Of a stretch of 39,508 bases of DNA, positions 7,792 to 16,944 are shown piece by piece. How positions within the stretch are numbered: the first letter of the stretch is position 1; the number at the start of each line of letters is the position of its first letter. Source of the stretch: Novosphingobium sp. 17-62-19 (GTDB lineage Bacteria > Pseudomonadota > Alphaproteobacteria > Sphingomonadales > Sphingomonadaceae). The position numbers and the translations under genes were made by a program. The stretch lies in NCBI RefSeq assembly GCF_002256775.1, contig NZ_NCII01000017.1:1-39508 (forward strand), in the 5' to 3' direction. The notes below the pieces were generated by a model that was given only the letters and a program-made list of their open reading frames with translations, made no database searches and was not told where the DNA came from.

Positions 7792-8217
7792 ATGAACATT
7801 CTTTATCGAACCGAAGCAAGCGCAACCGGTGGCCGGACGGGCCATGCCGCCACCACTGACGGCTCTTTCGCAGTCAATCTGGCCACGCCAAAGGCACTCG
7901 GCGGCGCAGGCGGCGAAGGAACCAATCCTGAACAGCTGTTCGCCGCAGGGTATTCGGCATGTTTTCTGGGTGCGCTGAAGTTCGTAGCTGGGCAGCGCAA
8001 AGTGAAGCTTCCCGAATCCGCCAGCGTCACCGCGTCGGTCGGCATCGGTCCGCGCGATGACGGTCAGGGATTTGGTCTTGCTGTGGCTCTTTCCGTCTCG
8101 CTTCCGGGGATCGATCCGGTGGTCGGTCAGCAGCTTGTCGATCAGGCGCACATCGTTTGCCCCTATTCGCACGCCACCCGCGGCAATCTCGACATCCGTC
8201 CCGTGCTCGCCGCCTGA
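7792..8217 (+). CDS. ohr: Organic hydroperoxide reductase Ohr (OsmC/Ohr family)
   Basis: A 141-residue thiol peroxidase that reduces organic and fatty-acid hydroperoxides, regenerated by lipoylated proteins in characterised homologues. The start MNILYRTEASATGGRTG matches the family. The catalytic pair is Cys57 in FAAGYSACFLGAL and Cys123 in AHIVCPYSHATRGN, and the conserved Arg15 and Glu47 needed for the active site are also present. The ATG at 7792 is chosen because it is the standard family start and follows AAAGGAA. An in-frame ATG at 7771 would add 7 residues. It is divergent from ohrR. Confidence 0.95.
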   Translation: MNILYRTEASATGGRTGHAATTDGSFAVNLATPKALGGAGGEGTNPEQLFAAGYSACFLGALKFVAGQRKVKLPESASVTASVGIGPRDDGQGFGLAVALSVSLPGIDPVVGQQLVDQAHIVCPYSHATRGNLDIRPVLAA

Positions 8218-8258
8218 ACCGGCGCAACCGCTCCGATTACAACGAAAGGAACACCGCC

Positions 8259-9062
8259 ATGTTCGCCACTTTTCGCACGCTCGTCACTGCGGTTGCGGCG
8301 GCGTCACTCGCCGTCCCTGCCATCGCGCAAACCGCCAGCCATGTCGGCCACTCGGTCGCCGAACAATCGGTGCGCAATGTTGTTTTGGTCCATGGCGCCT
8401 TTGCCGACGGGGCGGGATGGCGCGGCGTTTACGACGAGTTGACCAGCCGCGGCTATCGCGTGACGATCGTCCAGAACCCGCTTACCTCGCTTGCCGATGA
8501 TGTCGCGGCCACCAAACGCGCAATTGCCCGGCAGGATGGGCCTGTCATCCTTGTCGGCCACAGTTGGGGCGGAACTGTTATCACAGAATCGGGTGACGAC
8601 CCTCAGGTCGCAGGCCTCGTTTACGTGTCAGCGCTTTCGCCCGACGCTGGCGAAACGACTGCGCAGCAGTATCAAGGCTTCACCACCCCGCCTGAATTCG
8701 TGCTCGACATCCAAGGCGATGGCTTCGGCTTCATTCAAGCCGATAAGTTCAAGGCCGGGTTTGCTGCAGACGCTACCGACCGCGACGCCGCCTTCATGCG
8801 CGACGCCCAGGTGCCGATCGCCATGTCGGCCTTCGAAACGAAGCTTGAGCACGCCGCATGGCGCAGCAAGCCAAGCTGGGCAGTGATCGCAACCGAGGAC
8901 AAGGCGTTTGACCTTCGTATGCTGCGCGCGATGGCGGCGCGGATCGGTGCAAGGGTCACCGAGGTGCCTGCCAGCCATGCGGTCTTCATGACCCAGCCCA
9001 AAGTGGTCGCCGATACAATCGATCAGGCTGCGCAGAGCATTTCGTCGGGCACTTCGCGATAA
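8259..9062 (+). CDS. Exported alpha/beta-hydrolase
   Basis: A 267-residue alpha/beta-hydrolase with an N-terminal signal peptide (residues 1-23, cleavage after AIA). The oxyanion region is LVHGAFADGAGW (residues about 43-54). The nucleophile elbow GHSWGG places Ser102. Asp214 (ATEDKAFD) and His240 (PASHAVF) complete the catalytic triad. This is the group of small esterase-like proteins often annotated as alpha/beta hydrolase or non-haem chloroperoxidase-like; the substrate is unknown. The start at 8259 follows CGAAAGGA and gives a clean signal peptide. It lies 41 bp after ohr in the same direction, so it is probably co-transcribed and peroxide-inducible. This parallels the broken secreted hydrolase beside the other ohrR. 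Confidence 0.85.
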   Translation: MFATFRTLVTAVAAASLAVPAIAQTASHVGHSVAEQSVRNVVLVHGAFADGAGWRGVYDELTSRGYRVTIVQNPLTSLADDVAATKRAIARQDGPVILVGHSWGGTVITESGDDPQVAGLVYVSALSPDAGETTAQQYQGFTTPPEFVLDIQGDGFGFIQADKFKAGFAADATDRDAAFMRDAQVPIAMSAFETKLEHAAWRSKPSWAVIATEDKAFDLRMLRAMAARIGARVTEVPASHAVFMTQPKVVADTIDQAAQSISSGTSR

Positions 9063-9147
9063 TCCAACGGCATCCTGTCCTTTCCCTTGCCGGGGCAGGG
9101 TGCCACCTTCGTCCGTTCACCGCAGCATCGCAACCAAGGAGCCCGTC

Positions 9148-10305
9148 ATGCCGCCTCTCACTGCCTGGTCATCGGCCTTGATCGCGGCCCTCGTCGGATT
9201 TGGCGGCACCGTGGCGCTCGTGGTGCAGGCGATGCAGATGCTCGGTGCGACCGTCGAGCAAACTGGCTCCGCTGTGACGGCCTTATGCCTGGGGATTGCG
9301 GTGACCGGCGCCGCTTTGTCCTTTTTCCTTCGCGTGCCGGTGGTGCTGGCTTGGTCAACCCCCGGCGCGGCTTTGCTTGCAGCCACCGCACCCGGCCTTT
9401 CCTGGCCTGTTGTCACGGGCATCTTCCTGTCGTCGGGATTGATGATGATCGTGCTCGGCTGCATCCCGGCGCTCGGGCGCCTGATCGAGCGCATCCCGCC
9501 AGCCATTGCGTCAGCGATGCTCGCTGGCGTGCTGCTGCCCTTTTGCCTCGAACTGTTCCGTGCCGCACGAATCGATCCAGTGATCGTTCTGCTTCTGCTT
9601 ACGATTTTCGTGGTAGGCCGCAGCCGCTTTCCTACGCATACGCTGCTGCTGGTCCTGGCGGCCGGCTTTGCCGCGACGCTGATGCGCGGCGATCTGGCTA
9701 CGACGCCAACCGGTGCGACTTTTGGCACGTTTGCGCTGGTTGCCCCTGCGTTCGATGCCAAAGCGATCCTGAGCATTGCCCTTCCGCTGTTTCTCGTCAC
9801 TCTCGTATCGCAAAATCTGCCCGGCCTGATCGTGCTGCGCGCGGCTGGCTTTGAGCCCAAGGCCAGCCCCCTGCTTATGGGCACCGGAATTGCCAGTGTC
9901 GCAGTGGCACCCTTTGGAGGCCATGCGATCAATCTCGCCGCCATCACGGCCGCAATCTGCACGGGTGATGATACGCAACTGGAACGTGAACGGCGGTGGG
10001 TTGTGGGCATCGTCTATGCAGGGGTCTATCTGCTGCTGGCGCTGTTCTCGCCTTTGCTGGTGCGATTGTTCCTCGCGCTGCCGCCGCCGGTCATTGCCAC
10101 ATTGACGGGCCTTGCCCTCGTTCCCTCGCTCACGGCGGCGTTGGATAGTGCGCTGGGTTCGCGCGACCACCGCGATTCCGCGATGCTGACATTTCTGGCG
10201 ACGGGCTCGGGTCTGGCCCTGTTCGGCCTGGGTTCCGCCTTCTGGGGGCCATTGGCCGGATTCGGTACGCTCGCACTCCGACGCATCCTGAACCGCCTCA
10301 CCTGA
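9148..10305 (+). CDS. benE: BenE-family benzoate/aromatic acid transporter
   Basis: A 385-residue inner-membrane protein with about 12 hydrophobic helices and the BenE-family layout. Recognisable stretches are VGFGGTVALVVQAMQMLGAT near the start, VPVVLAWSTPGAALLA, PPAIASAMLAGVLLPFCLE, SQNLPGLIVLRAAGF and APFGGHAINLAAITAAICTG. Family members are proton symporters for benzoate or related acids; the substrate here is not known. The ATG at 9148 follows AAGGAG with a seven-base gap. It is 85 bp after the hydrolase and in the same direction, and is followed by a GMC alcohol dehydrogenase gene. Confidence 0.82.
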   Translation: MPPLTAWSSALIAALVGFGGTVALVVQAMQMLGATVEQTGSAVTALCLGIAVTGAALSFFLRVPVVLAWSTPGAALLAATAPGLSWPVVTGIFLSSGLMMIVLGCIPALGRLIERIPPAIASAMLAGVLLPFCLELFRAARIDPVIVLLLLTIFVVGRSRFPTHTLLLVLAAGFAATLMRGDLATTPTGATFGTFALVAPAFDAKAILSIALPLFLVTLVSQNLPGLIVLRAAGFEPKASPLLMGTGIASVAVAPFGGHAINLAAITAAICTGDDTQLERERRWVVGIVYAGVYLLLALFSPLLVRLFLALPPPVIATLTGLALVPSLTAALDSALGSRDHRDSAMLTFLATGSGLALFGLGSAFWGPLAGFGTLALRRILNRLT

Positions 10306-10352
10306 GCCTGCCCTGCCACTTTCCACCGCCGAATATTGCACCCTTGTGACCA

Positions 10353-10380
10353 AAATCTAGATTTGATGATTATGATTAAA
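10353..10380 (+). promoter_or_regulatory. AT-rich palindromic site upstream of the GMC oxidoreductase
   Basis: In the 207 bp between benE and the GMC gene, an AT-rich patch begins with the perfect 12-bp palindrome AAATCTAGATTT (10353-10364), followed by TATGAT-like hexamers (10371-10376 and 10389-10394). This fits an operator plus a -10 region, so the GMC gene may have its own promoter. No specific regulator can be named. Confidence 0.33.
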
Positions 10381-10512
10381 TTGATAGATATGATACTTAG
10401 ATGTTCTGCATCTCAAATTGCATTCACCGGTTGCTCCATGCCTGCGGCTGATGTGCGCAACCGCCCCCGACAGTCTGCAAGCCGCAATCATTCCAGATAG
10501 AAGGACACGACG

Positions 10513-12132
10513 ATGACAACTGATGCCCTCCCCCATCAAGATCCGGGATTTGCGCTGCGCGCCGCCGAAAATCAGGTGCGGCTCAATGGCGATATCAAGC
10601 GCACCTATGACTTCATCGTCTGCGGTGCGGGCTCTTCCGGCTCGGTCATTGCCCGCCGCCTTGCTGAAAATCCTGCGGTCGATGTCCTGCTGATCGAGGC
10701 CGGGGGCAGCGATGAAGCAGAAGCGGTGCTGAACCCCGGCCTGTGGCCGACAAACCTTGGAACTGAGCGAGACTGGGGCTTCCAGGCCGAACCAAACCCC
10801 CATCTGAATGGCCGCGAACTGTCGATGGCCATGGGCAAGGGGCTCGGCGGCGGCTCAAGTATCAATGTCATGGTCTGGGCGCGGGGCCATAAGGCTGATT
10901 GGGATCACTTTGCGTCCGAAGCAGGCGATGATCGTTGGGGCTATGCATCGGTGCTCGACATCTACCGCCAGATTGAAAACTGGCAGGGCGCGCCCGACCC
11001 GCACTACCGGGGCACGGGTGGGCCGGTTTGGGTACAGCCAGCGCACGACCCAAGCCCGCTGGCGAAAGCCCTGCTTGGTGCGGCGCGCGATCTGGGCATT
11101 CCGACGTTCGCAAATCCCAACGGCGCAATGATGGAGAGCCAAGGCGGTGCCGCCATGACCGATATGCTGGTCCGCGACGGTCGGCGCCATTCGTTGTACC
11201 GGGCCTATGTTCATCCTTTGACAGACCGTTCCAATCTGACGGTCATGACCCGCGCGCTCGCCCGCCGCGTCCATTTTGATGGGCGCCGCGCGATCGGCCT
11301 GGAGGTCGAAAGAGACGGACGCATCTTCTCGGTTGGCGCGCGCCACGAGGTCGTCTTGTCAGCGGGTGCCATCAACACGCCCAAGCTTCTGATGCTGTCA
11401 GGCATCGGCGACCGCGCCGAGCTTGAACAGCATTCCATACCCGTGGTGCAGCATCTGCCCGGCGTCGGACGCAACTTGCAGGATCACGTGTCCTTCGGGT
11501 GCATGTGGGAACTCGGCGAACCTCTGGCACCGCGCAACAGCGGTAGCGAAGCGAAGCTCTACTGGAAGAGCCGCCCCGATCTTGTTTCGCCCGATCTGCT
11601 GTTCTGCCAGGTCGAATTCCCCGTGCCGAGCGAGCGAACCGCCGCGATCGGGGTGCCCGAGAACGGATGGACGATGTTCGCGGGGCTTGCGCAGCCCAAG
11701 AGCCGCGGGCGCCTGTTTCTGCGCGATACGGATCCGGCAAAGGCGCTCGCCATCGACGCAAACATGCTGTCCAACCCCGAAGACCTTGAGGCCGCGCGCG
11801 CCTGCGTCAAGCTCTGCCGCGACTTGGGCAACGGCGATGCGTTCAAGCCCTTCGTCAAGCGCGAGGTCATGCCGAAAGACCGTGATGCCGAGGGGCTCGA
11901 TGCCTTCATCCGAGATTCTGCAGTCACCTATTGGCACCAGTGCGGCACGGCGAAGATGGGGCAGGACGATATGTCGGTCGTCGATGCATCGCTGGCGGTC
12001 TACGGTATCGAGGGCCTCAGGGTTGCAGACGGATCGATCATGCCGCGGGTGACCACCGGTAATACGCAGGCACCGTGCGCCATCATCGGTGAACAGGCTG
12101 CGATGCGCATCAGCGCCAAGCACGGCCTTTGA
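10513..12132 (+). CDS. GMC-family FAD-dependent alcohol dehydrogenase/oxidase (choline-dehydrogenase-like)
   Basis: A 539-residue flavoprotein. The FAD-binding GAGSSG is at residues 38-43, with the ribose-binding acid in LLIEAGG about 20 residues on. The second GMC signature is GKGLGGGSSINVMVWARG (about residues 110-127). The catalytic His475 lies in YWHQCGTAKMG and the second active-site position is Asn517 in TGNTQAP. This His/Asn pair is typical of choline dehydrogenase-like and aromatic or aliphatic alcohol dehydrogenases. AGAAGGA lies upstream of the ATG. No signal peptide is seen, so it is probably cytoplasmic or membrane-associated. With benE next door, a role in handling an alcohol precursor of an aromatic acid is possible, but this is inference. 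Confidence 0.88.
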   Translation: MTTDALPHQDPGFALRAAENQVRLNGDIKRTYDFIVCGAGSSGSVIARRLAENPAVDVLLIEAGGSDEAEAVLNPGLWPTNLGTERDWGFQAEPNPHLNGRELSMAMGKGLGGGSSINVMVWARGHKADWDHFASEAGDDRWGYASVLDIYRQIENWQGAPDPHYRGTGGPVWVQPAHDPSPLAKALLGAARDLGIPTFANPNGAMMESQGGAAMTDMLVRDGRRHSLYRAYVHPLTDRSNLTVMTRALARRVHFDGRRAIGLEVERDGRIFSVGARHEVVLSAGAINTPKLLMLSGIGDRAELEQHSIPVVQHLPGVGRNLQDHVSFGCMWELGEPLAPRNSGSEAKLYWKSRPDLVSPDLLFCQVEFPVPSERTAAIGVPENGWTMFAGLAQPKSRGRLFLRDTDPAKALAIDANMLSNPEDLEAARACVKLCRDLGNGDAFKPFVKREVMPKDRDAEGLDAFIRDSAVTYWHQCGTAKMGQDDMSVVDASLAVYGIEGLRVADGSIMPRVTTGNTQAPCAIIGEQAAMRISAKHGL

Positions 12133-12146
12133 CGTCAATCACTCCA

Positions 12147-12182
12147 GTTCCCGTTGGCCGACGTGGTCCGGCCAACGGGAAA
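12147..12182 (+). terminator. Strong stem-loop after the GMC gene
   Basis: TTCCCGTTGGCCG at 12148-12160 pairs perfectly with the complementary arm at 12169-12181, leaving an 8-nt loop. It lies 15 bp after the stop codon. No T-tract follows on either strand, so it may act as a transcript-stabilising or Rho-assisted end rather than a classical intrinsic terminator. Confidence 0.5.
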
Positions 12183-12322
12183 ATTGCCGACCAGATGGCT
12201 GGTTGCCACGATGCGTGAACGGCGTGTCGGAACCCGTGGAAAGGCCCTCAACCGATTCGGCGAGTCACCCGATCATGTTCCATGCGCCACCGCCTAAGCG
12301 GCTTTTGGTATAATTCGATTTT

Positions 12323-12378
12323 CTTCGAAGTATCGATTGACCCATCCACCCAGAGTGTTATTTCGATATTTCGCGAAA
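12323..12378 (+). promoter_or_regulatory. Probable ArsR operator region
   Basis: Two short perfect palindromes, CTTCGAAG (12323-12330) and TTTCGCGAAA (12369-12378), with TTCGAT/ATCGA repeats between them, lie directly before the arsR ATG at 12388. ArsR-type repressors bind AT-rich dyads that cover their own promoter, so these are the natural candidates. The second overlaps the ribosome-binding region. Confidence 0.45.
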
Positions 12379-12387
12379 GGTGGTGTA

Positions 12388-12735
12388 ATGAGCGAGCTTG
12401 AACCGCAGGACTGGGCCGTCGATGCTCTTGGCGCGTTGGCGCATGAGACGCGGTTGGCCGCATTCCGCCTGCTGGTGAAGGCCGGGCCTGAAGGCATGAT
12501 CGCTGGCGCTATCGCCGAACATCTCGTCGTGCCGCCTTCCACCCTGTCGCACCATCTGGCCACGCTGGAGCGCGCCGGGCTGGTCCAGTCCGAAAGGGAA
12601 AGCCGCCTGATCCACTATCGCACCGATTTTGCCGGAATGCGCCGTTTGCTGGCGTTCCTGATGCAGGATTGCTGCCAGGGCGCGCCCGAAATGTGTGCCG
12701 ATCTGCTCGGCACCATAACCTGCACCCCTGCGTGA
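12388..12735 (+). CDS. arsR: ArsR-family metalloid-responsive repressor
   Basis: A 115-residue winged-helix repressor of the ArsR/SmtB family. The DNA-binding helices are about residues 40-65 (AIAEHLVVPPSTLSHHLATLERAGL). Cysteines cluster at the C-terminus: Cys95-Cys96 (MQDCCQG), Cys103 and Cys112. This fits the C-terminal As(III)-binding type of ArsR rather than the Cys32/34 plasmid type. The start at 12388 follows GAAAGGTGG; an earlier in-frame ATG at 12337 would cover the operator. It is the first gene of arsR-arsC-acr3-arsH and should repress the operon until arsenite binds. Confidence 0.9.
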   Translation: MSELEPQDWAVDALGALAHETRLAAFRLLVKAGPEGMIAGAIAEHLVVPPSTLSHHLATLERAGLVQSERESRLIHYRTDFAGMRRLLAFLMQDCCQGAPEMCADLLGTITCTPA

Positions 12736-12772
12736 ACCCCGCTGCATGACCCCTCGCTACGGAGCGCCAAGC

Positions 12773-13204
12773 ATGACCGATATCGTGATCTACCATAACC
12801 CCGAATGCGGAACGTCGCGCAATGCGCTGGCGATAATCCGCAACGCCGGGATCGAACCGCACGTGGTGGAATATCTGAAAACGCCGCCATCGCGCGCCTT
12901 GCTGGAAAGCCTGATCGAACGCGCTGCCATGACGCCGCGTGCGCTGCTGCGGGAAAAGGGCACGCCCTTTGCCGATCTCGGTCTGGACAATCCCGATCTG
13001 ACCGATGCTGAACTGATCGATGCGATGATGGCGCACCCCATCCTGATCAACCGCCCGCTGGTGGTCTCGCCACTCGGCGTAAAGCTGTGCCGTCCTTCGG
13101 AAGAAGTGCTCGATCTGATCCCGGCAGCACAGCGCGGAGCCTTCGCCAAGGAAGACGGCGAGCAGGTGGTGGATGCCGCCGGAAACCGCGTGACAGGCTC
13201 GTGA
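12773..13204 (+). CDS. arsC: Glutaredoxin-dependent arsenate reductase ArsC
   Basis: A 143-residue arsenate reductase of the E. coli plasmid type, which reduces arsenate to arsenite with glutathione and glutaredoxin. The catalytic Cys12 is in [12 protein letters not shown]. The downstream arginines that bind the oxyanion are visible in the TPRALLRE region and in [10 protein letters not shown]. The ATG at 12773 is the family start; an ATG at 12746 would add 9 residues. It lies 37 bp after arsR and its stop (TGA) overlaps the acr3 start as TGATG. Confidence 0.92.
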   Translation: MTDIVIYHNPECGTSRNALAIIRNAGIEPHVVEYLKTPPSRALLESLIERAAMTPRALLREKGTPFADLGLDNPDLTDAELIDAMMAHPILINRPLVVSPLGVKLCRPSEEVLDLIPAAQRGAFAKEDGEQVVDAAGNRVTGS

Positions 13205-14277
13205 TGAACGCCCCCGCAAAGCGCGAACGTCTGTCGTTCCTCGACCGCTATCTCACTTTGTGGATATTCCTCGCGATGGCGCTTGGCGTCGGGCTGGCTT
13301 CGGCTTTCGATTGGCTGCCTGCGGCCATCGACAGCCTGTCATGGGGCAGCACCAACATTCCCATCGCCATCGGGCTGATCCTGATGATGTACCCGCCGCT
13401 TGCGCGGGTCCGCTATGATGAACTGCCGCGCGTGTTTGAAGACAAGCGCGTGCTGGCGATCTCGCTGATCCAGAACTGGATCATCGGTCCGGTACTGATG
13501 TTTGCGCTGGCCGTCATCTTCCTGAGTGACAGGCCCGAATACATGACCGGGCTGATCCTGATCGGCCTTGCCCGCTGCATCGCCATGGTCATCGTCTGGA
13601 ACCAGCTGGCCAAGGGTGACAACCAGTATGTTGCTGCACTTGTGGCATTCAATTCGATCTTCCAGATCCTGTTTTTCAGCCTCTATGCGTGGTTTTTCCT
13701 CTCGTTCCTGCCGCCGTTGTTCGGCCTGGAAGGTAGCGTCATTGATGTCAGCTTCTGGACGATTGCCGAGGCCGTGCTGATCTATCTCGGTATCCCGTTC
13801 CTTGCGGGGTTTCTCACCCGCAAATGGCTGGCAAAAGCCAAGGGTGATGAGTGGTACGAGCGGACCTTCCTGCCGAAAATCGGCCCGATCACGCTTGTTG
13901 CATTGCTATTCACTATCGTTGCGATGTTCAGCCTGAAGGGCAACGAAATCGTCACGCTGCCGGGGGACGCCATCCGCATCGCCATCCCGCTGACGATCTA
14001 CTTCGTGGTCCAGTTCAGCATCAGCTTCTTCATGGGCAAGCTGATTGCCAGCGATTATCCGCGCACCACCGCCGTGGCCTTCACCGCTGCTGGCAACAAT
14101 TTTGAACTGGCGATTGCGGTGGCCATTGCAGCCTTCGGCCTTGCCTCGCCGGTGGCCTTCGCCGCCGTGATTGGCCCACTGGTAGAAGTGCCGGTGCTGA
14201 TCCTCTTGGTCAACGTTGCCTTCTGGTTCGGGCGGCGCTGGTTTCCCGATACGGTTCCGGCGGACACCCGCGCATGA
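13204..14277 (+). CDS. acr3: Arsenite efflux transporter of the Acr3 family
   Basis: A 357-residue inner-membrane carrier with about ten helices that exports arsenite (and often antimonite) using the membrane potential. The Acr3 landmarks [18 protein letters not shown] (residues about 121-138, with the essential cysteine) and [24 protein letters not shown] (about 283-306) are both present. The ATG at 13204 overlaps the arsC stop, which implies translational coupling, and its stop overlaps arsH by 4 bp. Confidence 0.94.
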   Translation: MNAPAKRERLSFLDRYLTLWIFLAMALGVGLASAFDWLPAAIDSLSWGSTNIPIAIGLILMMYPPLARVRYDELPRVFEDKRVLAISLIQNWIIGPVLMFALAVIFLSDRPEYMTGLILIGLARCIAMVIVWNQLAKGDNQYVAALVAFNSIFQILFFSLYAWFFLSFLPPLFGLEGSVIDVSFWTIAEAVLIYLGIPFLAGFLTRKWLAKAKGDEWYERTFLPKIGPITLVALLFTIVAMFSLKGNEIVTLPGDAIRIAIPLTIYFVVQFSISFFMGKLIASDYPRTTAVAFTAAGNNFELAIAVAIAAFGLASPVAFAAVIGPLVEVPVLILLVNVAFWFGRRWFPDTVPADTRA

Positions 14278-15038
14278 ATTCCGCCGATTTCACGCGCCTG
14301 CGCACGCTGACCGATGCCAGCCATCTGCCCGCGCTGAAGACCGAATACGCGCATCGCAAACCCGCCATCGGGTTGGGTGCGCTCGATCCGCCGCCGCGTG
14401 TCCTGCTGCTTTATGGCTCCTTGCGGGAACGGTCGTTCTCGCGCCTTGCGGTGGAGGAATCCGCCCGCCTTCTGCAGTTCTTCGGGTGCGAAACGCGCAT
14501 TTTCGATCCGTTCGATCTGCCTTTGCCCGATCAGATCAGTGGTGACAATCATCCCGCCGTGCATGAACTGCGCGAACATTCGCTCTGGTCAGAGGCTCAA
14601 GTCTGGTGCAGCCCCGAACGCCACGGCCAGATCACCGGGATCATGAAGGCGCAGATCGATCACCTGCCGCTTGCGTACAAGGGCCTTCGTCCCACACAAG
14701 GGCGCGCGCTTGCGGTCATGCAGGTCTGTGCCGGGTCGCAATCGTTCAACAGCGTCAACACCTTGCGCATCCTTGGGCGATGGATGCGGATGTTCACGAT
14801 CCCCAACCAGTCGTCCGTAGCGAAAGCCTACGACGAGTTCGACGAAGCCGGGCGGATGAAACCGTCAAGCTACTATGACCGTATCGTCGATGTGATGGAG
14901 GAACTGGTGCGCTTCACCGTGCTGCTGCGGCCCCACGCCGATCAGCTGGTCGATCGCTATTCCGAGCGTAAGGACCGCAACGAGCCTGTCGATACGCCGG
15001 TGGAAGCAGCAGGCATCGCTCAATCAATGACGAGGTAG
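14274..15038 (+). CDS. arsH: ArsH, NADPH-dependent FMN organoarsenical oxidase/reductase
   Basis: A 254-residue flavodoxin-fold protein. The FMN phosphate loop [11 protein letters not shown] is at residues about 45-55, and the conserved [20 protein letters not shown] at about 117-136. Characterised ArsH proteins oxidise trivalent methyl- and aryl-arsenicals to the less toxic pentavalent forms and have NADPH:FMN reductase activity. Length is typical. It starts inside the acr3 stop (ATGA). Its last 19 bp overlap the end of the convergent lipoprotein gene. Confidence 0.93.
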   Translation: MNSADFTRLRTLTDASHLPALKTEYAHRKPAIGLGALDPPPRVLLLYGSLRERSFSRLAVEESARLLQFFGCETRIFDPFDLPLPDQISGDNHPAVHELREHSLWSEAQVWCSPERHGQITGIMKAQIDHLPLAYKGLRPTQGRALAVMQVCAGSQSFNSVNTLRILGRWMRMFTIPNQSSVAKAYDEFDEAGRMKPSSYYDRIVDVMEELVRFTVLLRPHADQLVDRYSERKDRNEPVDTPVEAAGIAQSMTR

Positions 15039-15592
15039 TATCCCGCCGCGTTGCTCGATGAATTGCTCAGCACGATCTCGAACCGGCCACTGAACAGCGG
15101 AGTCCAGCTGCATTCGCGGCTGCGGGCCTTGGCGGGGGGGCAGACCGGCTTGGCCTCGCGATCAAGCACCGTGAAATCCAGTGGGGCCTTGTCCGGCGTG
15201 GCCACAGCCACCCTTGCCGCACGACCGCCATCGAACAGCTGCGGCAGGCGCACCGTGGCGCCGGGGTTGAGTTTCCCGGCCTTGTATGCGGGGCCAAGCA
15301 CACGGCCACGATAGGGCGGCGTATCGGGCATTTCGGCCTGCGTGCGCCATTGCGCTACCGGATCGGTGGAGCCTTCAACCGGCTTTGCACCCATCGCATC
15401 CAGCGTGGCGATCAGCGTGCCAAGGCGCTTTGGCTGGCCCTGCGCTGCATCGGCTTGTGCCAGCAATTGTGCTACTGCCTCGGCGCGCTCGGTTGCTGGG
15501 GGAAGCGACCGCTCCGCCGATGCCGACGTGCCCGCCATGCAGCCGCCCAGCATCGCGGCAAGCGTGAACAGCGCGATCGGCTTCATCGTCAT
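15020..15592 (-). CDS. Hypothetical lipoprotein, last gene of a two-component operon
   Basis: A 190-residue protein beginning with a lipoprotein signal ([18 protein letters not shown], lipobox LGGC, lipidated Cys18). The C-terminal half (about 90-190) looks like a beta-rich domain ending [20 protein letters not shown], resembling pre-peptidase C-terminal-like sandwich domains that bind or cap surface proteins (weak resemblance). The start ATG overlaps the TGA of the sensor kinase gene, so the two are translationally coupled. This suggests the lipoprotein works with, or is sensed by, the kinase. The 3' end overlaps arsH by 19 bp on the opposite strand. Confidence 0.65.
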   Translation of the reverse strand: MTMKPIALFTLAAMLGGCMAGTSASAERSLPPATERAEAVAQLLAQADAAQGQPKRLGTLIATLDAMGAKPVEGSTDPVAQWRTQAEMPDTPPYRGRVLGPAYKAGKLNPGATVRLPQLFDGGRAARVAVATPDKAPLDFTVLDREAKPVCPPAKARSRECSWTPLFSGRFEIVLSNSSSNAAGYYLVID

Positions 15593-16944
15593 GGTGCAGG
15601 CTCCAGAATGAATTGTGCGCCGGTTGGTCCATCGCCCAGCCGCAGCAGCAGGCCGTGGCGATGCGCAATGGCGCGGGACAGCGCAAGGCCAAGGCCGTGG
15701 CCGGGTTTGTCGGCGGGCAGGGTGGCGCGGGCAAAGCGCTGGAAGATGCGCTCATGCTGGTCGCGCGGGATGCCGGGGCCGTCATCTTCCACCGTCATGC
15801 GCGGGCCGGGGGAAAGCGTCAGCCGCACATGCCCGCCTTCGGGCACATACTTGATCGCATTGTCGAGCAGGTTTGAAACGAGCCGCGTGATCTGCATTCG
15901 CTCGCCCAGTATCCTGATACCCGGCGCGATGGCGGTTTCGAAAATAAGCCCGCTCTCCTCCGCGCTCGCCTCGTACAGCTCGGCCAGCCCTGTCAGCAAC
16001 TCGCTCAGGTCCAGCTCTGCCAGCCCCGCCAGATCGCCCCTGCGGCTTTCGGCAGAGGCAATGTCGAGCAGCGAATCGAGCATCGTGGCAATCCCGCGAA
16101 TATCCTCGCGCGCATGGGCCAGCGGGCCGCCCGGCGGTTCGGGCCGCTCCTTCATCACCGCGCCCAGCCGGTTGTCCAGATGCATCAGCGGGGTGCGAAT
16201 CTCGTGCGCCACGTGTTCGGAAACCTGCTTGTAGGCTTTCAGCAATTGCGCCTGCCGCGCCAGAAGCCGCGTGCCGTGGCCCGCCATCTCGTCAATCTCG
16301 TCCCCGCCGCGCTGGCGTGCGGGAAAGCTGGCGGCACGACCATCGGCAGCGGCTCCCAGCGCGGCGTTCACCGCGTTCATGCGCCGGGCCAGATGCCGCG
16401 CGGTGATCCACGCCACCAGCGCCACTGCCCCCACAATCGCCGCCCCTACACCCAGGAACGCAGCGGACAGCACGAACAGCGCCGCACGATCCCGCTGATA
16501 TTCCCGCGCCACCAGCAGTTGCAGATCAGGCGCCAGCATGGCCCCTTGCGCATAGACCGGCGTGCCATCGGCCAGCGTGACGAAGCCCTGTTCGGACCGG
16601 GCGGCATTGATCTGGGGCCAGCGCGGCTGATCGCCCGCCAGCGGCCTGCCCGACGCATCGGCCAGCAGATAGTGCGAACTGCGCGTCTCAAGGCTGACCA
16701 CCGCCTGCCGGTCTGCCACGCGGCGCAGCAGTTCCTCACGCCCGCCCGTGGCATAGATGTCGATCAGCCCGGCCATGTCGGTGGAAACTGTGGCGGAAAG
16801 CGAGGCGCGCGTCTGGCGCTGCACGGTGATCGTGGTCACCGCAAACAGCACGACCACCGCGATCACCGCAATCAGGATGGCCGCGGCGGTGAACTGCCCG
16901 AAGATCGAGCGCTTGCCGCGCCGCACGGGTCGCGCTGCCGTCAT
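15589..16944 (-). CDS. Sensor histidine kinase
   Basis: A 451-residue membrane kinase. Helix one is residues about 17-40 and helix two about 155-180, with a roughly 110-residue periplasmic sensor region between them. A HAMP linker follows (about 181-235). The H-box HVAHEIRTPL places the phosphorylated His247. The ATPase domain has LVSNLLDNAIKYVPEGG (N box), VEDDGPGIP (G1) and GHGLGLALSRAIA (G2). The ATG at 16944 is chosen because it overlaps the response regulator stop (ATGA); a longer frame to 17082 only reads the regulator gene in another frame. The signal sensed is unknown. Confidence 0.9.
   Translation of the reverse strand: MTAARPVRRGKRSIFGQFTAAAILIAVIAVVVLFAVTTITVQRQTRASLSATVSTDMAGLIDIYATGGREELLRRVADRQAVVSLETRSSHYLLADASGRPLAGDQPRWPQINAARSEQGFVTLADGTPVYAQGAMLAPDLQLLVAREYQRDRAALFVLSAAFLGVGAAIVGAVALVAWITARHLARRMNAVNAALGAAADGRAASFPARQRGGDEIDEMAGHGTRLLARQAQLLKAYKQVSEHVAHEIRTPLMHLDNRLGAVMKERPEPPGGPLAHAREDIRGIATMLDSLLDIASAESRRGDLAGLAELDLSELLTGLAELYEASAEESGLIFETAIAPGIRILGERMQITRLVSNLLDNAIKYVPEGGHVRLTLSPGPRMTVEDDGPGIPRDQHERIFQRFARATLPADKPGHGLGLALSRAIAHRHGLLLRLGDGPTGAQFILEPAP

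Noticed and set aside
9117-10010. 297-codon minus-strand frame inside benE
   Set aside because: Antisense to a well-formed membrane transporter; low-complexity Arg/Ser/Ala translation.
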